This document shows, one piece after another, positions 24,401 through 36,425 of a stretch of 64,000 nt of DNA; the first letter of the stretch is position 1, and every line of letters begins with the position of its first letter. The stretch is from Rhizopus arrhizus. Taxonomy: Eukaryota; Mucoromycota; Mucoromycetes; Mucorales; Rhizopodaceae. Below the pieces are notes generated by a model. The model had not been told where the DNA came from, made no database searches, and was given only the letters and a program-made list of their open reading frames with translations. Both the position numbers and the translations under genes were made by a program. The stretch spans positions 332,501 through 396,500 of the forward strand of contig JAKZZE010000005.1 of NCBI GenBank assembly GCA_024220505.1, in the 5' to 3' direction.

Positions 24401-25529
24401 TAACTTTAAAGAAAAACGAGTATTAAGGGCTTGAACAACACAATCATGCAATTACGTAAAATATGTAATCATCCATTTGTATTTGAAGAAGTTGAAAGGG
24501 TTGTTAACCCCTACAAGTTAAGTAACGAATTGCTCTATCGAGTATCAGGCAAATTTGATTTGTTGGATCGAATATTACCCAAATTAAGAGCGACAGGTCA
24601 CAGAGTACGTATAGAAACAAATATTATTGGGGAGGTTTTTATTTATATAGTGTAAATAGGTTTTGATCTTTTTTCAAATGACTCAAATCATGGACATTAT
24701 GGAAGACTTTTGTATATACAGAGGTTTTCGTCATTTGCGTCTTGATGGTTCTACTAAATCAGACGACCGATCTAACCTCTTGAAGCAATTCAATGCACCC
24801 GATTCACCCTATTTTATTTTCCTCTTATCGACGCGTGCTGGTGGTCTTGGTCTCAATTTACAAACAGCTGATACAGTTATTATATTTGATTCCGATTGGA
24901 ATCCTCATCAAGATTTACAAGCTCAAGACCGTGCGCATCGTATTGGTCAAACAAAGGAAGTTCGTATTTTTAGACTGATCACTGAAGATTCTATTGAAGA
25001 AAATATCTTGGCTAGAGCACAGTATAAGCTAGATATTGATGGTAAAGTCATTCAAGCTGGTAAATTTGATCATCGTAGTACAGAAGAGGACCGTGAAGCA
25101 TTCTTAAGATCCCTGTTGGAAGACAAGAGTAATTCGAGAGACGAAGAACAGAATGATGAATTAGATGATGAAGAACTGAATACAATCCTTAAGCGTTCAG
25201 ATCAAGAGTATACCATTTTTACTAGAATTGATCTTGAAAGGCATAGAGCGGATATGGAAGACTGGAAGCGGAAATATGGAGATAACGGCAAGAAACCTGA
25301 AAGATTGATTCAAGAATGGGAACTGCCGGAAATTTATCAAAACGATGCTATGTTTGATGATTACCAATCAAATACAATTGACTCTGTCTTTGGTAGAGGA
25401 CAAAGAGTAAAAGAATCAGTGAGCTACAGCGATAGCATGACTGAAAAGCAGTGGCTGAGACAAATAGAAAAGGATGAAGACTTTGCAGAATCTGATAAAA
25501 GAGCTGTGAAGCGTGCAAAGAATATATAA
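21447..25529 (+). CDS. SWI/SNF- or RSC-type ATP-dependent chromatin remodeller (Snf2/Sth1-like), no bromodomain
   Basis: About 1,180 residues in roughly eleven exons, starting [20 protein letters not shown]. The N-terminus has polyglutamine tracts encoded by CAG/CAA repeats. An HSA-like region follows ([37 protein letters not shown]). The ATPase lobe 1 shows [20 protein letters not shown], motif I DEMGLGKT and motif [19 protein letters not shown] follows. Lobe 2 shows [25 protein letters not shown] and [12 protein letters not shown] SnAC-like end ([30 protein letters not shown]) precedes the stop at 25527-25529. Snf2 and Sth1 normally carry a C-terminal bromodomain; here the frame stops before it. 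Confidence 0.95.
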
Positions 25530-26536
25530 CGCAGCAATATTCTTACACCCTTGTGCAGATAATATATTATTTTTTTTTTTTTAGTAATAAACAAGCATTT
25601 GATCTTATTTCCTTTTTGGTTTTAATAAAAAACTGTTAAAAGTATGAAAAGAGTACATATTATCATCCCATAGTTGTACTTTTTTTTTTATTAAAACTCA
25701 AGAGATTATTCTGAAAGGCTGACTAAATTCGCTTATTATTAATGGAGAACCACTGTATGTATTGAACCAAATGGATTCAATTAAGAACAGGATGCAGACA
25801 ATAGTATCATATGTTTGAGATAGCCTTGAATAGGTAATATTGACCTTTTTTATTTAAAAAAGAAAAATACGGTTGTGTTCATGTTTTATTTTAGTTTAGG
25901 CAAACGTTTCATGTTGATTTTATACAAAAAAACCAAATCAAGGAACTATTGTCATTAATAAATAAAAAAGACGCTTTAAATTTATTTCTTTTTTTTTTTT
26001 TTTTTTTGTACACAAGATGTTTTTGATGCATCACAACTTTAGCTTTCAATTTATCGTTATTATTCTACTTTAGGACAATCCGATGGGAATAATGGGCTTA
26101 ATGCATCTTGCTTTCTAATTTTCCTTATGCAAATAAACAGATATCAACAAGTTCAATTTATTACTTAATAGTTGATAAAACAACTTTATTTGATGAATGT
26201 CTAGACCTCTACTTTGATTGTGATAAATACAATGACTTGTTGTGAATTATCAAAGTGTTTTCATTGTTTATAAGAAATGAATTATTACTGCCCATGTTTG
26301 ATACTTTTTTGTATACACTGATTCGTCAGCTCAGGTCTTTATTAGATAAATAAGCAGAGACAGAAAAATGCGGGTTACACATGTTTCGGCCAATGAAAAT
26401 GATAGTGTCTAAAACTAGTCATTGCTTTTGGCAAAAACCAAATAAGGTAAACGAGTTTAATTCCTCTTTTTTATATGTTCTTTATCCAAGACCTTTGATT
26501 TTTTCTTTTCTTTTCTTTTCATTATTCATTTTTACA
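25530..26536. other. Intergenic, AT-rich
   Basis: Contains several poly(T) runs (for example 25985-26007). The last part, TTTTCTTTTCTTTTCTTTTC around 26503-26519, is a pyrimidine-rich leader of the next gene. No coding sequence found; one would expect here the bromodomain exon of the preceding gene if it had one, and none is seen. Confidence 0.45.
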
Positions 26537-28911
26537 ATGCAACCACAAGCTGCTACTGTTGTTGACGTTCAATCATCCTCTCCTGGCCCATCATCTCCAC
26601 CACAACATCGAATTTTAAATAGAGTATCAACCTTGTTTGGCGCCAAAAAGAAAAATGTGACACCAGCAGAATTTGTGCAGGAACAAGCTGAAGAGTCCCA
26701 GGCAGATTCCTTGTATGACGCAGATGATGCTGCTTCTCGAGTGGATTCGATGTATTCTTCACTTCATTCTCGCCGCTCGGGTTATCGCCCCTCGGCAGCC
26801 AACAACATACCAGCACCACTTCGAACAGTTCAACTCGAGAATCCGATTGTCCATCTGCCTACCCCTCCAACACCACCTGCTAACGACAAACATCCTTCTC
26901 CTTCACCTGAACCCAAAAAGATAATCACACCACCAAGCTCACTATCATCTTCACAAAAGAAAGTAGAAGATGTCGAAGAGCAATTTAAATTACTATTGGT
27001 AATTCTTATCATCATCTTTTATTCGAAAAGCTAATGTATCTGTACACATAGAAAGAATATGCTCCTTCAGCTGACCATTTGAGCAGTGTCAACAATTTGA
27101 CCTTTGAACAAAAAGAACTTTTACTTCGTTCTTCTAGGTCGCCTGCTCTATTGAAAAAGAACTCTACTTTCTCTCACGTCATGCCCTCCTTTTCACTAAA
27201 AGCAACTTTTGGTCTTAAGAACAAATCATCCAAGCCAGCTCTACAACCCAACCATCACTCCACATCTGATGTCGACCTCCACAGTCTATTTTACTCGGAT
27301 GCAAACAACACAGCCACCAAGGCCAAGACGACACCCGCAAGATACAGTCGCACAAGAACTTCCTTGTACAATGGAACCGGAATTGGACCCGGAGGGGGTA
27401 GCAGTGAACGAAATAGTACGTCAAGAAGAAGTAAATTGAAATCGACACCTGAATATTTTGTACATTTACTGCAAATGACTCATGTACGTGATCTCGAGGA
27501 TGCTGAAGTGCTTGATCTCCGCGTATTCTTGAGAAGTGTGGTCGTCAGCTGGACGAGTGAATTTTTAGCCTTGGGAGGATATGAGGCTATTGCGAATCTT
27601 TTCAAACAGATGAAAGAGGCACAGAAACGACATCCGAACGATAATCGAATCTTACAGCACCTTGGTAAATGTCTAAAGGCGATCATGACCCATCAACCCA
27701 TGGGCACACAAATCGTTTTGTTAAATCCTGTTGCTCTACTGCATGTACGTGATATACTCTTTGGGCCTGCGAGTAAGAAACAAAAGCAGGTATATGGACT
27801 GGAGATTGCTACCAAAAGCCTCTTACTCAACTTACTCTGTACCCTGGCTACCCTTCAAACCAACTGTTCGGCTGATGTTGAGTACGTCCATGGCTATGAT
27901 GTCTTGCGTCGACTGCTGCTCGACAGGCCAACAGATCGTTTAGTGGACGACGAAGACAAAAAGAAACAAATCAAGCATCAAGCTCCCTTCCCAATGACCC
28001 TCAAGACAGACCCTCAAGAAATATTGCAAATGATTATGGAGAACGATCCAAATGGTCAAGCGATCGGTAGAGAATATGAGTGGGATCGTGATGAACTCAA
28101 GCCAAGGTATACGGCTTGGATGAGAGAGCTACAGTATACAGTAGAACGTCATATTGAGACAATCACCTTTTTAGCACAAGTGTTAAATTATGATTTCAAG
28201 AGTGCCTACCGACAAATAAAAGCAAGACAGAATGGAATGAATGAAGAAGAGCAAGAAGAAGAACAGGAAGAAGCATCTGGTTCTGTGATGACTGAAGAAG
28301 GCGTTGTTGATTATATTGTAATTTACTTTTAATGATTTAATTATTTGTTTATTAATCTAGTAATTCAGGTTACTCATCTGCGTCTTATTCGTACCGTGGT
28401 CACTACTCCACCTACAAGTTATGTTGGTTGTTATGATGAACGTGAGCAAGAAAAGATTCGACTTGAATTGATGCTGTCTGGATTTGATAAAATATCCAAG
28501 GTATTCAAGTACAAAAACTATAGTGTAATTATCCCCACTAACATTTATTTTAAGATTTTGATACAATGTCCACATCCAACTGTACGTGAATCTTATATAA
28601 ACTATCTAAGGCCCTTGATGAGCCCATGTGCTGATTTAAGCCGTCCAAAAGAGCAATTATCAAATACAACCCCTCCCCCCTTACCTGACAGAAATAAGCA
28701 ATACAGAGACCTTGATGAACTCAACCCAAATGATGATGAGGATGACGAGACAAATGCATGTGAGATCTATGTGTATGCTGATGATGAACATCCTGAAGAA
28801 GAAGAACATCAAAATGATGGTGTATTCCATAAGCAATGGAAATATGATGAAGAACCTTATGATGATATCTTTTTAGAGAGTGCGGAAGAAGATGAAGAAG
28901 ACTTTTCATAA
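26537..28911 (+). CDS. Formin-type GBD/FH3 domain protein without FH1-FH2
   Basis: Predicted 738 residues from exons 26537-26998, 27052-28317, 28369-28500 and 28555-28911. After a disordered, Ser/Pro-rich N-terminus come a Drf GTPase-binding-like region (TPEYFVHLLQMTHVRDLEDA, LRVFLRSVVVSWTSEFLALG, GYEAIANLFKQMKEAQ) and an FH3-like region (CLKAIMTHQPMG, ALLHVRDILFG, GLEIATKSLLLNLLCTLA, VHGYDVLRRLLL). The protein ends in an acidic tail (ESAEEDEEDF) with no FH1 proline stretches and no FH2 actin-nucleating domain. It may act as a Rho-GTPase-linked scaffold or a dominant regulator of a true formin; that is inference. The last intron is 54 nt, in frame and stop-free. Confidence 0.85.
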
Positions 28912-29074
28912 AGCAAAACAGCTTGCTCTAAATATTTAACCAATGTATACCTTAAATAAAAATACACCCAAATTCTATTTATCTAAATCTCTTTATGTGG
29001 GCATATGCTTTGTCCAATCAAAATGTATGTACAAGTTTATTCATTTCAAAAAAAAAAAAAAATAGAGCAGGTTT

Positions 29075-31078
29075 TTACACAGTAGCCTCACTATCACCTC
29101 TAACACTATCCATGTTTTCTAGAACAGGTAGTATTTTTTCCCAAATAGACATTCCCTAATGTTTAGAGTGTGAATAATAAAAGTAAAAGCATACTTTTTT
29201 TTTTTTTTACCTTTTCATGAAAGGCAATATGGCAATCAGCATAAGCCAGTAATCCTTGCTTTAATTCCATTATTTTTGTCTTTTGAAACAAGCCAAATTC
29301 TTTTACCACTTGGCTTGAAAACTTGTTTGATTCATCATTCGCTTGTGTCACTTCCTCTTGAAGCTATAAGCAGCATTCATTTCTTAGTTTTTTTTTTTTT
29401 TTTTTTTTTTTTTGTACGTACCTCTTTAATTTTGGTTTCCAACCTTGAAAGTTTTTCTCGTCTTGCTTGTTGCATACTTATTCCTCTTACTTCATTTATC
29501 TTGTCTGTTACATATTCTGCGATATTAGCTCGATCATTAAACTTGGGATGTAAAATTCGTTCTTTTTCTAAAGCTGCTTGATCCAAATACCGCGATAATT
29601 CTTCAAAATCAAGTTGCTTTTGATCCCTTGCTTTTAATACATCCTTATTTTTAATACATGTAAGTTTCTTTCTGCACATTGCACATCATTACTATCACTT
29701 ACTTTTGCTGCATAACAATAAGCTAATAATTCATGAATTTCATTTAAAAATAATAATTCTTCTTTTTCAGACATTTCACTCATCACTTTTGAATATGCCT
29801 TGCACGTCTCTGCAAATTGATGTAACGTTCGCTTGATGTTTGTTTCTAATGCAGATAAACCTTGTATGCTATTGGCGAAACTGGTATAATCATTTTGTAA
29901 ATCTATAAAGTCCGATGTTTTTAAAAAATACCCTACAAAGCATATTGACTATTACCTCTCTGCCTTTTGTTGATTCTCATGTATAATCTTTCAATCGTAT
30001 TCAAATTATCTTCCAACCTATTCACAACCTCTTTCATCTCTTCAAATCTTTCATCGGGTTTTTTTAATCTAGCAAACGCATTGACCAGTGTATCCCCTAT
30101 AGAGCCAATTAATGAAGTAGGCGGAGGAATATGTGTAGATTGGATTCGTTTATCATTTCTCTATAGATCACATTTAGTTATTAATTTATTTGTGTATAAA
30201 ATCGCTTACAAAATCATTTGATTCAAGAAATACCCGAGCACTTTGTGCTTTCTGTAATATCGGATGTTTTGATATTCTGTCTAGAAACCACTGCAAACTT
30301 TGTGCGATCAAAAGTAAGTCTTATGCAACGCTTTATATATTCTGAAAGTACCTCAATTTTCTTTTTGTAATAAATTCATTACTAAATCTGTCTCCTTTGA
30401 TGTACTCTATTATAACAAGGTAAGCATGCTATTCAATTAAGTTCTTTCTATTACCTAATCGATGCTTATCTGGTAAAGGCGGAATAATACAAGCTGGAAA
30501 CTCTAATGTCAACGCAGTATGTAACCAAACAAAGTCTTGAAATCGTCGACGTACATGAATTGGCTGTGTTGGTTTAAACGTTTTTAAAGTAGTCTACAAC
30601 CATAATTTAATCATTATTGATATCACGCTTATATACCATTCTTACTTGCGTAGTAACAAGATAAGTAACGTAGGTCCCTTGTGTTGGGTCGTTATGCTTC
30701 CTTGGTTCCTCAATAAGAATGGTCATTGGCAAAACCTCCACATTATCATCTTCCTTCTCACGAGAGGTAATAGTAGGTGGCTTACTATTACTATTACTAG
30801 CTAAAGGTACAGTAGGAGCAGAAAAATGAGGAGAAGCCGGTGGTTCATCTGCGCTCTTACTATCCACGTTCAACGAAGATAAAGAAGTTGGGGAAGGAGA
30901 TAGCAGCTACAAAAAAAAAGATAACAAAAAGTTATAGATTGTTCTCTACTCGGGATTATCTCGCTTGATTTACCCTTTCTTCATTAAATTGTGACAAAGG
31001 GTCTTTAATTTCTAGTTGTGGAGTTTGTGTATCCGTGTGTACATCCCATTGAATAATATTCTCAAAGTCATCACTCAT
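29075..31078 (-). CDS. SNX4: PX-BAR sorting nexin, Snx4/Atg24-like
   Basis: Endosomal sorting nexin acting in retrieval of cargo from endosomes and in selective autophagy. It starts MSDDFENIIQWDVHTDTQTP at 31078, with a Ser/Pro-rich N-terminal linker. The PX domain begins TILIEEPRKHNDPTQGTYV and includes HVRRRFQDFVWLHTALTLEF, IIPPLPDKHRLE, KGDRFSNEFITKRKLRLQWF and ISRHPILQKAQSARVFLES. The BAR part follows (FADRF-like DERFEEMKEVVNRLEDNLNT, ELLAYCYAAKDVLKARDQKQ, RREKLSRLETKIKELQEEV) and ends LLAYADCHIAFHEKGMSIWE. Eight or nine exons with short introns, about 500 residues. The start lies 134 bases downstream of the stop of the next minus-strand gene. Confidence 0.9.
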
Positions 31079-31212
31079 TTTATGTAAGGAAAAAGAAGTG
31101 GAAAAAAAAAAAAAAAAAAAAGTCAAAGCAAAGTTAAGGAGTGTATATCTCCTTTTATGGATTAGATTACGTCATTTAAAAAAGAGAGAGACACGTGTTT
31201 TTTTAATCTATT

Positions 31213-33268
31213 TTACAATTCATCGGTCACTGCACCTTCACTTGCACTCTTGACTGTCATGATATAACGAGCCAATGTACCCTTTGTATATTTGGGTGGA
31301 AGAGGAACAAAATTCTTTTTACGTTCAGCAAACTCAGCGTCAGAAATATCTACATTCATTTCACGCGATTCGGCGTCAATAGTAATAACATCACCATCCT
31401 TGACTAAACCAATAGGTCCACCAACTTGAGCTTCGGGGCAAACATGGCCAATAATGAAACCGTGAGATCCACCAGAGAAACGGCCATCGGTCAAAAGAGC
31501 AACATCTTGACCCAAACCAGCACCCATGATAGCAGAAGAAGGCTTTAACATTTCACGCATACCGGGTCCACCCTTGGGTCCTTCATTCTTGATAACAATC
31601 ACTGTCTTTTCACCCTTTTTGAATTCGTTGTTTTCGAGAGCAGTAATAAATGATTCCTCACCATCAAACACACGTGCTTTACCTGTGAATCGAAGGCCTT
31701 CCTTACCCGTGATCTTGCCTACGGAACCCTCAGGAGCCAAGTTACCGTAAAGGATTTGCAAATGACCGCTGGGCTTGATAGGGTTTGAAAGAGGACGAAT
31801 GATGTCTTGCTTATGGGGAAGACCAGGAAGAGAGTGGAGATTTTCTTCAAGCGACTTACCGGTGACAGTCATGACGTTGCCGTCTACCAACTTTTCTTGC
31901 ATGAGGTATTTGAGAATAGCAGGGATACCACCGATAGTGTGAAGGTCTTCCATGACATATTTACCACTGGGTTTTAAGTCGGCCAAGAAGGGTGTCTTGT
32001 CACTGGCTGCTTGGAAATCATCCAGAGTTAATTTTACGCCAACACTCTTGGCAATGGCTATCAAGTGAAGAACAACGTTGGTAGATCCACCAAGGGCCAT
32101 AGTAAGTACCATGGCATTTTCAAAGGCTGCGCGAGTCATGATATCACGAGGTTTGATGTCCTTTTCTAAAAGGTTGCGAATGGCTTGGCCAGCATTACGA
32201 CATTCCTCAAGCTTTTCGGGGTAAGCTGCAGGTGTAGATGAAGAATAAGGCAAGGTCATACCCATTGCTTCAGCTGCAGAGGCCATTGTGTTGGCAGTGT
32301 ACACTAAGAAATAGGATTAATACTCTAGTGGTTCTTATACATAATTCACACTTACTTCCACCACAAGCACCAGGACCAGGACAGGCATGGCGAATGATAT
32401 CGTACCGTTTGTTTTCATCAATAGCACCAGATACATATTCACCATAAGATTGGAAAGCAGAGACAAGATCAAGCTTGTCTCCTCCACAACTTCTACCTGG
32501 TTGGATAGTACCACCATAAACCATCAAAGAAGGTCTATTTACACGTCCCATTGCCATCAAAACACCGGGCATATTCTTATCACAACCAGGGATAGAAATA
32601 TTAGCGTCATACCATTGACCGCCCATTACCTATTATGAACAGGTTTATATACAGTTCGTTATTTTCTTTTGGAGATCTTCTTACTGTTTCGACACTATCG
32701 GCAATTAAATCTCTTGATTGAAGAGAATAACTCATACCACGCGTACCCATGGATATACCGTCACTAACACCGATTGTGTTAAATCGGTAACCAATAAGAC
32801 CAGCTTCTTGTACACCTTTCTTAATTTCGCCAGCCAAATCCAAAAGATGCATATTACAAGGATTACCCTCATACCAACTATTTAAAAGCACATTTAATTC
32901 AAATGGAAATGCTTTATAAAACTACTTACACACTAGAAATACCAACTTGTGCTTTATTCATGTCTTCATCAGTCAAACCAGTAGCGTATACTGTAAAATT
33001 TGTCATTAGAAAAAACATGTTTGATTTGCCTTAAAAAAAACTTACACATAGCCTGTGAAGCACCTTGACTCTTGGGTTGAGTGATATTAGCACTGAATTT
33101 GTTTAGTTTGTTGTCAGAAGCATAGTATCTGAGACCAACAGGAGCAGCTTTTACTGCCGTTCGTTGTCTAACATAGATTAATACCACGTTTAATCTAAAC
33201 AACACCTTTGAGACTTACAATGTATTTCGAGTAAAAGGATTTGTTCTTGAAAGAAGTTTAGATGCCAT
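31213..33268 (-). CDS. ILV3: Dihydroxyacid dehydratase, mitochondrial
   Basis: Catalyses the third step of valine and isoleucine synthesis, dehydrating 2,3-dihydroxy acids to 2-oxo acids with an Fe-S cluster. The N-terminus [17 protein letters not shown] with following [18 protein letters not shown] looks like a mitochondrial presequence. Conserved blocks: [78 protein letters not shown] and [19 protein letters not shown]. Cluster-ligand Cys residues in [13 protein letters not shown] and GACGGMYTANTM are present. Five or six exons; the largest, 31213-32303, encodes the C-terminal 360 residues. Length and motifs are normal for the family. Confidence 0.97.
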
Positions 33269-33589
33269 TGCAAAAAGAATAAAAAAGAGTAGGGGGAAGC
33301 GAGAGAAAAAGAAAAGAAGAGAAAAAAAAAAAAAAGTAGTTAAGTTCAAGTGTCAAATTAAATAAAGCATGAGTTTACCCATTCTGACATATTGAAATAC
33401 AAGCATTTGATTGGTTTAACTGATGTGCATCTTTTTAAGATCAGGAAGGCAGTCATTGGATTGGTTGACTGCTTTAAATTCATAAAGATTCACTGTTACA
33501 CAATCTTAACGCTTATCTTTGATAAAAAAGATAAATGAAACAATTATACTTTTTTTTTATTATTGTTAATGAAATTGACTTAATCTAGC
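33269..33589. promoter_or_regulatory. Gap between ILV3 and the Fat1-like gene
   Basis: Holds the presumed promoter of ILV3 (minus strand, next to 33269) and the 3' flank of the Fat1-like gene. No specific element identified. Confidence 0.4.
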
Positions 33590-36302
33590 TTATAGTTTTG
33601 CTTGACCAGTATTGATTTTAGCATAATCTTCTAAAGTGAAAGGAACATAAGTTTCATCTTTATGCCAATAAACTGGCTCTGACTTTGGTATCTGTGTGAG
33701 ATCAATGCCTTGATTACGGAAATGAACCTTTTGATGTTTAAAGGTGCCTGTGATTTCCATAGCAGGTATAAACCTAATGAATAATGGAATGGCATATTTA
33801 GGTAGTCTTTGACGAAGAAAATGATAAAGGTCCTTAAAGTCAATAGAAACTCCTTGTTTCAACACAATTGCAGCCATACCAGCACGACCATCATGGTTAG
33901 GCACAAGAGTTCCATACACATTGGCTTCTGCAATCTCAGGATATTCACCCAAGGCTTGTGCAACTTCGGTTGTAGCTACATTTTCAGATTTCCAACGAAA
34001 AGTGTCCCCAAGTCGGTCACTAAAATAGTAAAAGCCATCACTACTCATACTGAGTAAATCACCACTGCGGAAATATCTAAAGAAAAAAAAAAATGAGCTC
34101 TCCTTTTATTTGTTGGTAATTTGTTTTAAAACCCTTACACATCACCCTTTTGTAAAACATTGCTCAAGACCTTCTTCTGTGTAGCTTCCTTATTCTTGTA
34201 ATAGCCATCAAATAAGACAGTACTCTGTGCTTGTATGCGTACAACTAGCTCGCCTTTTTCTTCATAGTCACACTAACAAATGGATTAATTCATGAGCACG
34301 CATAGACATGCCGATCAATTTATTACCTTTATGCAAAGTCCATTTTTATCTCGAATTGGTTCTTCGGTTACAGGGTCAATCTTGATAATTTGTATTTCAT
34401 TTTGAAGTAAACGAATCAATCTACCACGACTACCTATCGCACCAGCACCTAATGCACTTGTATTCACATTGATCATACTTGATGGTGCTTTTAAAAAATA
34501 AGATTGAGAAGAAAAGTTGATTAGTACTTTTTTCTCTTTACCTTCAGTGGCAGAATAGAATTCACAAATAGTGGGAATATTGAACCTTTCTCGAAATCGT
34601 TCCCAAACGTCAGGCCTCATACCGTTACCATAAATCACCTTTACTTGATGGCGCTTTTCTTCAGGACGAGGTGGTTGGCTTAAAAGATATCTGCAAAATT
34701 CACCAATATACTAAAATGAAATTATCAACACACATTTTTTTTTCTTTTCTTAACTTACAGTAAACACATTTATTTTATAGTTGACACAGTCCTTCCAAAA
34801 TCTACTAGCCGAAAATTTACGACCTAACACAAATGTGCCACCAGCATGCAAAGTAGAAGCGAAGCTGACTAACACTATAAACAAAGAACATCAGCATAAG
34901 GTCATGTGTATAAACATTAACCGTACGTCCTGAGCTATGATACATAGGCAGTACACAGTAAACCCTGCTATCCTTTTTTATTCCAGCAGTTTTTCCCAAT
35001 ATAGCCATGCTGCCTAAAAGATAAAGAAATGAGTATAGATTAAAGCAAATTAAGGATGGACGTTAACTTACCATACACGCGAAGATGCTGAACAATTGCA
35101 GCCTGTTAAAAAACAAGATGGTTAATTACATTAGAAACATGCTTTATAATATGCTTTATACTTTAGGTAAGCCAGTTGTTCCACTACAAATAAAACATAT
35201 AGTCTTGTCAGAAAAAAACACACACACTTTTATTTTAGACCTTTTTTTCTTACCTTGTATAAATTAGATAAGCAGGCTCAGCAAAAGACACTCCTTTAAT
35301 AAACTCTTCGCTTGTATCCTCATCGGAATAGTTGACCAAGATACTTGGATTGAGCGTTAATCCAAAAGGCAAGGGACTTAGTTCAGATTCTTCAGTATGC
35401 TCACCGTAAGCAACTACATCGATACCAAGTTTTTGGTATTCATCTAAATTGACTACTACCTGTCTCTCATAGACTGGGTCAAAGATGAACATTTTACAGT
35501 ATGCCACTTTAATACAATGTAGCAAGGAATGATCTGTTAAATTGGTATTGACCAGTGAAGGTATCCCGCCAATTTTACTAATTGCCAACAGTAATATGAT
35601 AAATGTAGGATGATTTTGATGCATCATACATACGACATCTATTGAGAACAATCAATGCTTGTACTACGTCTTATAAAAAATAGTAAAAATGATCTTCTAT
35701 CCTTCCTTACCCCCTTTTTTTATATTTTGTGCTAATAACCAGTGTGCCTAAATAACAATACTGGTAAGATATAAATGATGAAGTAGGCTATTCTGTTACT
35801 GCTTTACTAATCTATTTGAAGCTAATTGTATATTATAATTAAAAAAAAAAAAAAAAAAAGACGCGAATGGATGAGGATCGTGTAACAAGCATATAATCTT
35901 TAAAAGTAATTTACCTTTTTCAATGTGATGAAAAGTGTATTCTTTTCCCTCAAATATGATGAATACATTATTAGGGAATTGCTTTGCTTTTTCCTTGAAT
36001 CTATAGTAAGTGTGAACCTGTCCTTGGGACTCCAATTTTCGAAGTCTGTGCGATTGATATTGAGAATGGATAGATTGTGACATGTACAACTTACCCTAAT
36101 TGAGCAGACAAAGCATTTTTCACTTTCTTAATGTCACTACTCAAAAGGTACTTGGCATCCAAGTACATTGCACCGAGCAAACCACCTAAACCAGCTGCTG
36201 CTACAGAAAAAATATCTTCAAAGACGATAATTAAAAGTAAGAAGTTTTTTTTTTTTTTAAAAAAAAAAAAAGTCTTTTATTCTTTGTCTTACCAGGATTC
36301 AT
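33590..36302 (-). CDS. FAT1: Very-long-chain acyl-CoA synthetase / fatty acid transporter (Fat1-like)
   Basis: Membrane-associated AMP-binding enzyme that activates very-long-chain fatty acids and couples this to uptake. The start at 36302 is a 10-nt exon (36302-36293) joined to MNPDIFSVAAAGLGGLLGAM, a probable membrane segment. Then come GQVHTYYRFKEKAKQFPNNV, VVCMMHQNHPTFIILLLAIS, the AMP-binding signature YTSGTTGLPK, LPMYHSSG, YGNGMRPDVWERFRERFNIP, FYSATEG, FRSGDLLSMSSDGFYYFSDR, GDTFRWKSENVAT and the C-terminal QRLPKYAIPLFIRFIPAMEI. The signature is split: SGTTGLPK is encoded by a 22-nt exon (35183-35162). About twelve exons, roughly 630 residues. Upstream gene (PacC) ends 124 bases away. 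Confidence 0.93.
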
Positions 36303-36425
36303 TTGGTTTTAGAAATCAGAAAAAAAGAAGGAATGAAATAATGCAAATAATTTTTATTTTATATAAAAAAAAAAAAGAGTCGGAAATAAGATCCTGCACA
36401 AATACTATGATTACATATTTGGTAT

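Noticed and set aside
26381..26536. Upstream extension of the GBD/FH3 gene (MFRPMKMIVSK...)
   Set aside because: The extra N-terminal sequence is hydrophobic and encoded by pyrimidine-rich leader DNA; the ATG at 26537 gives a normal N-terminus.
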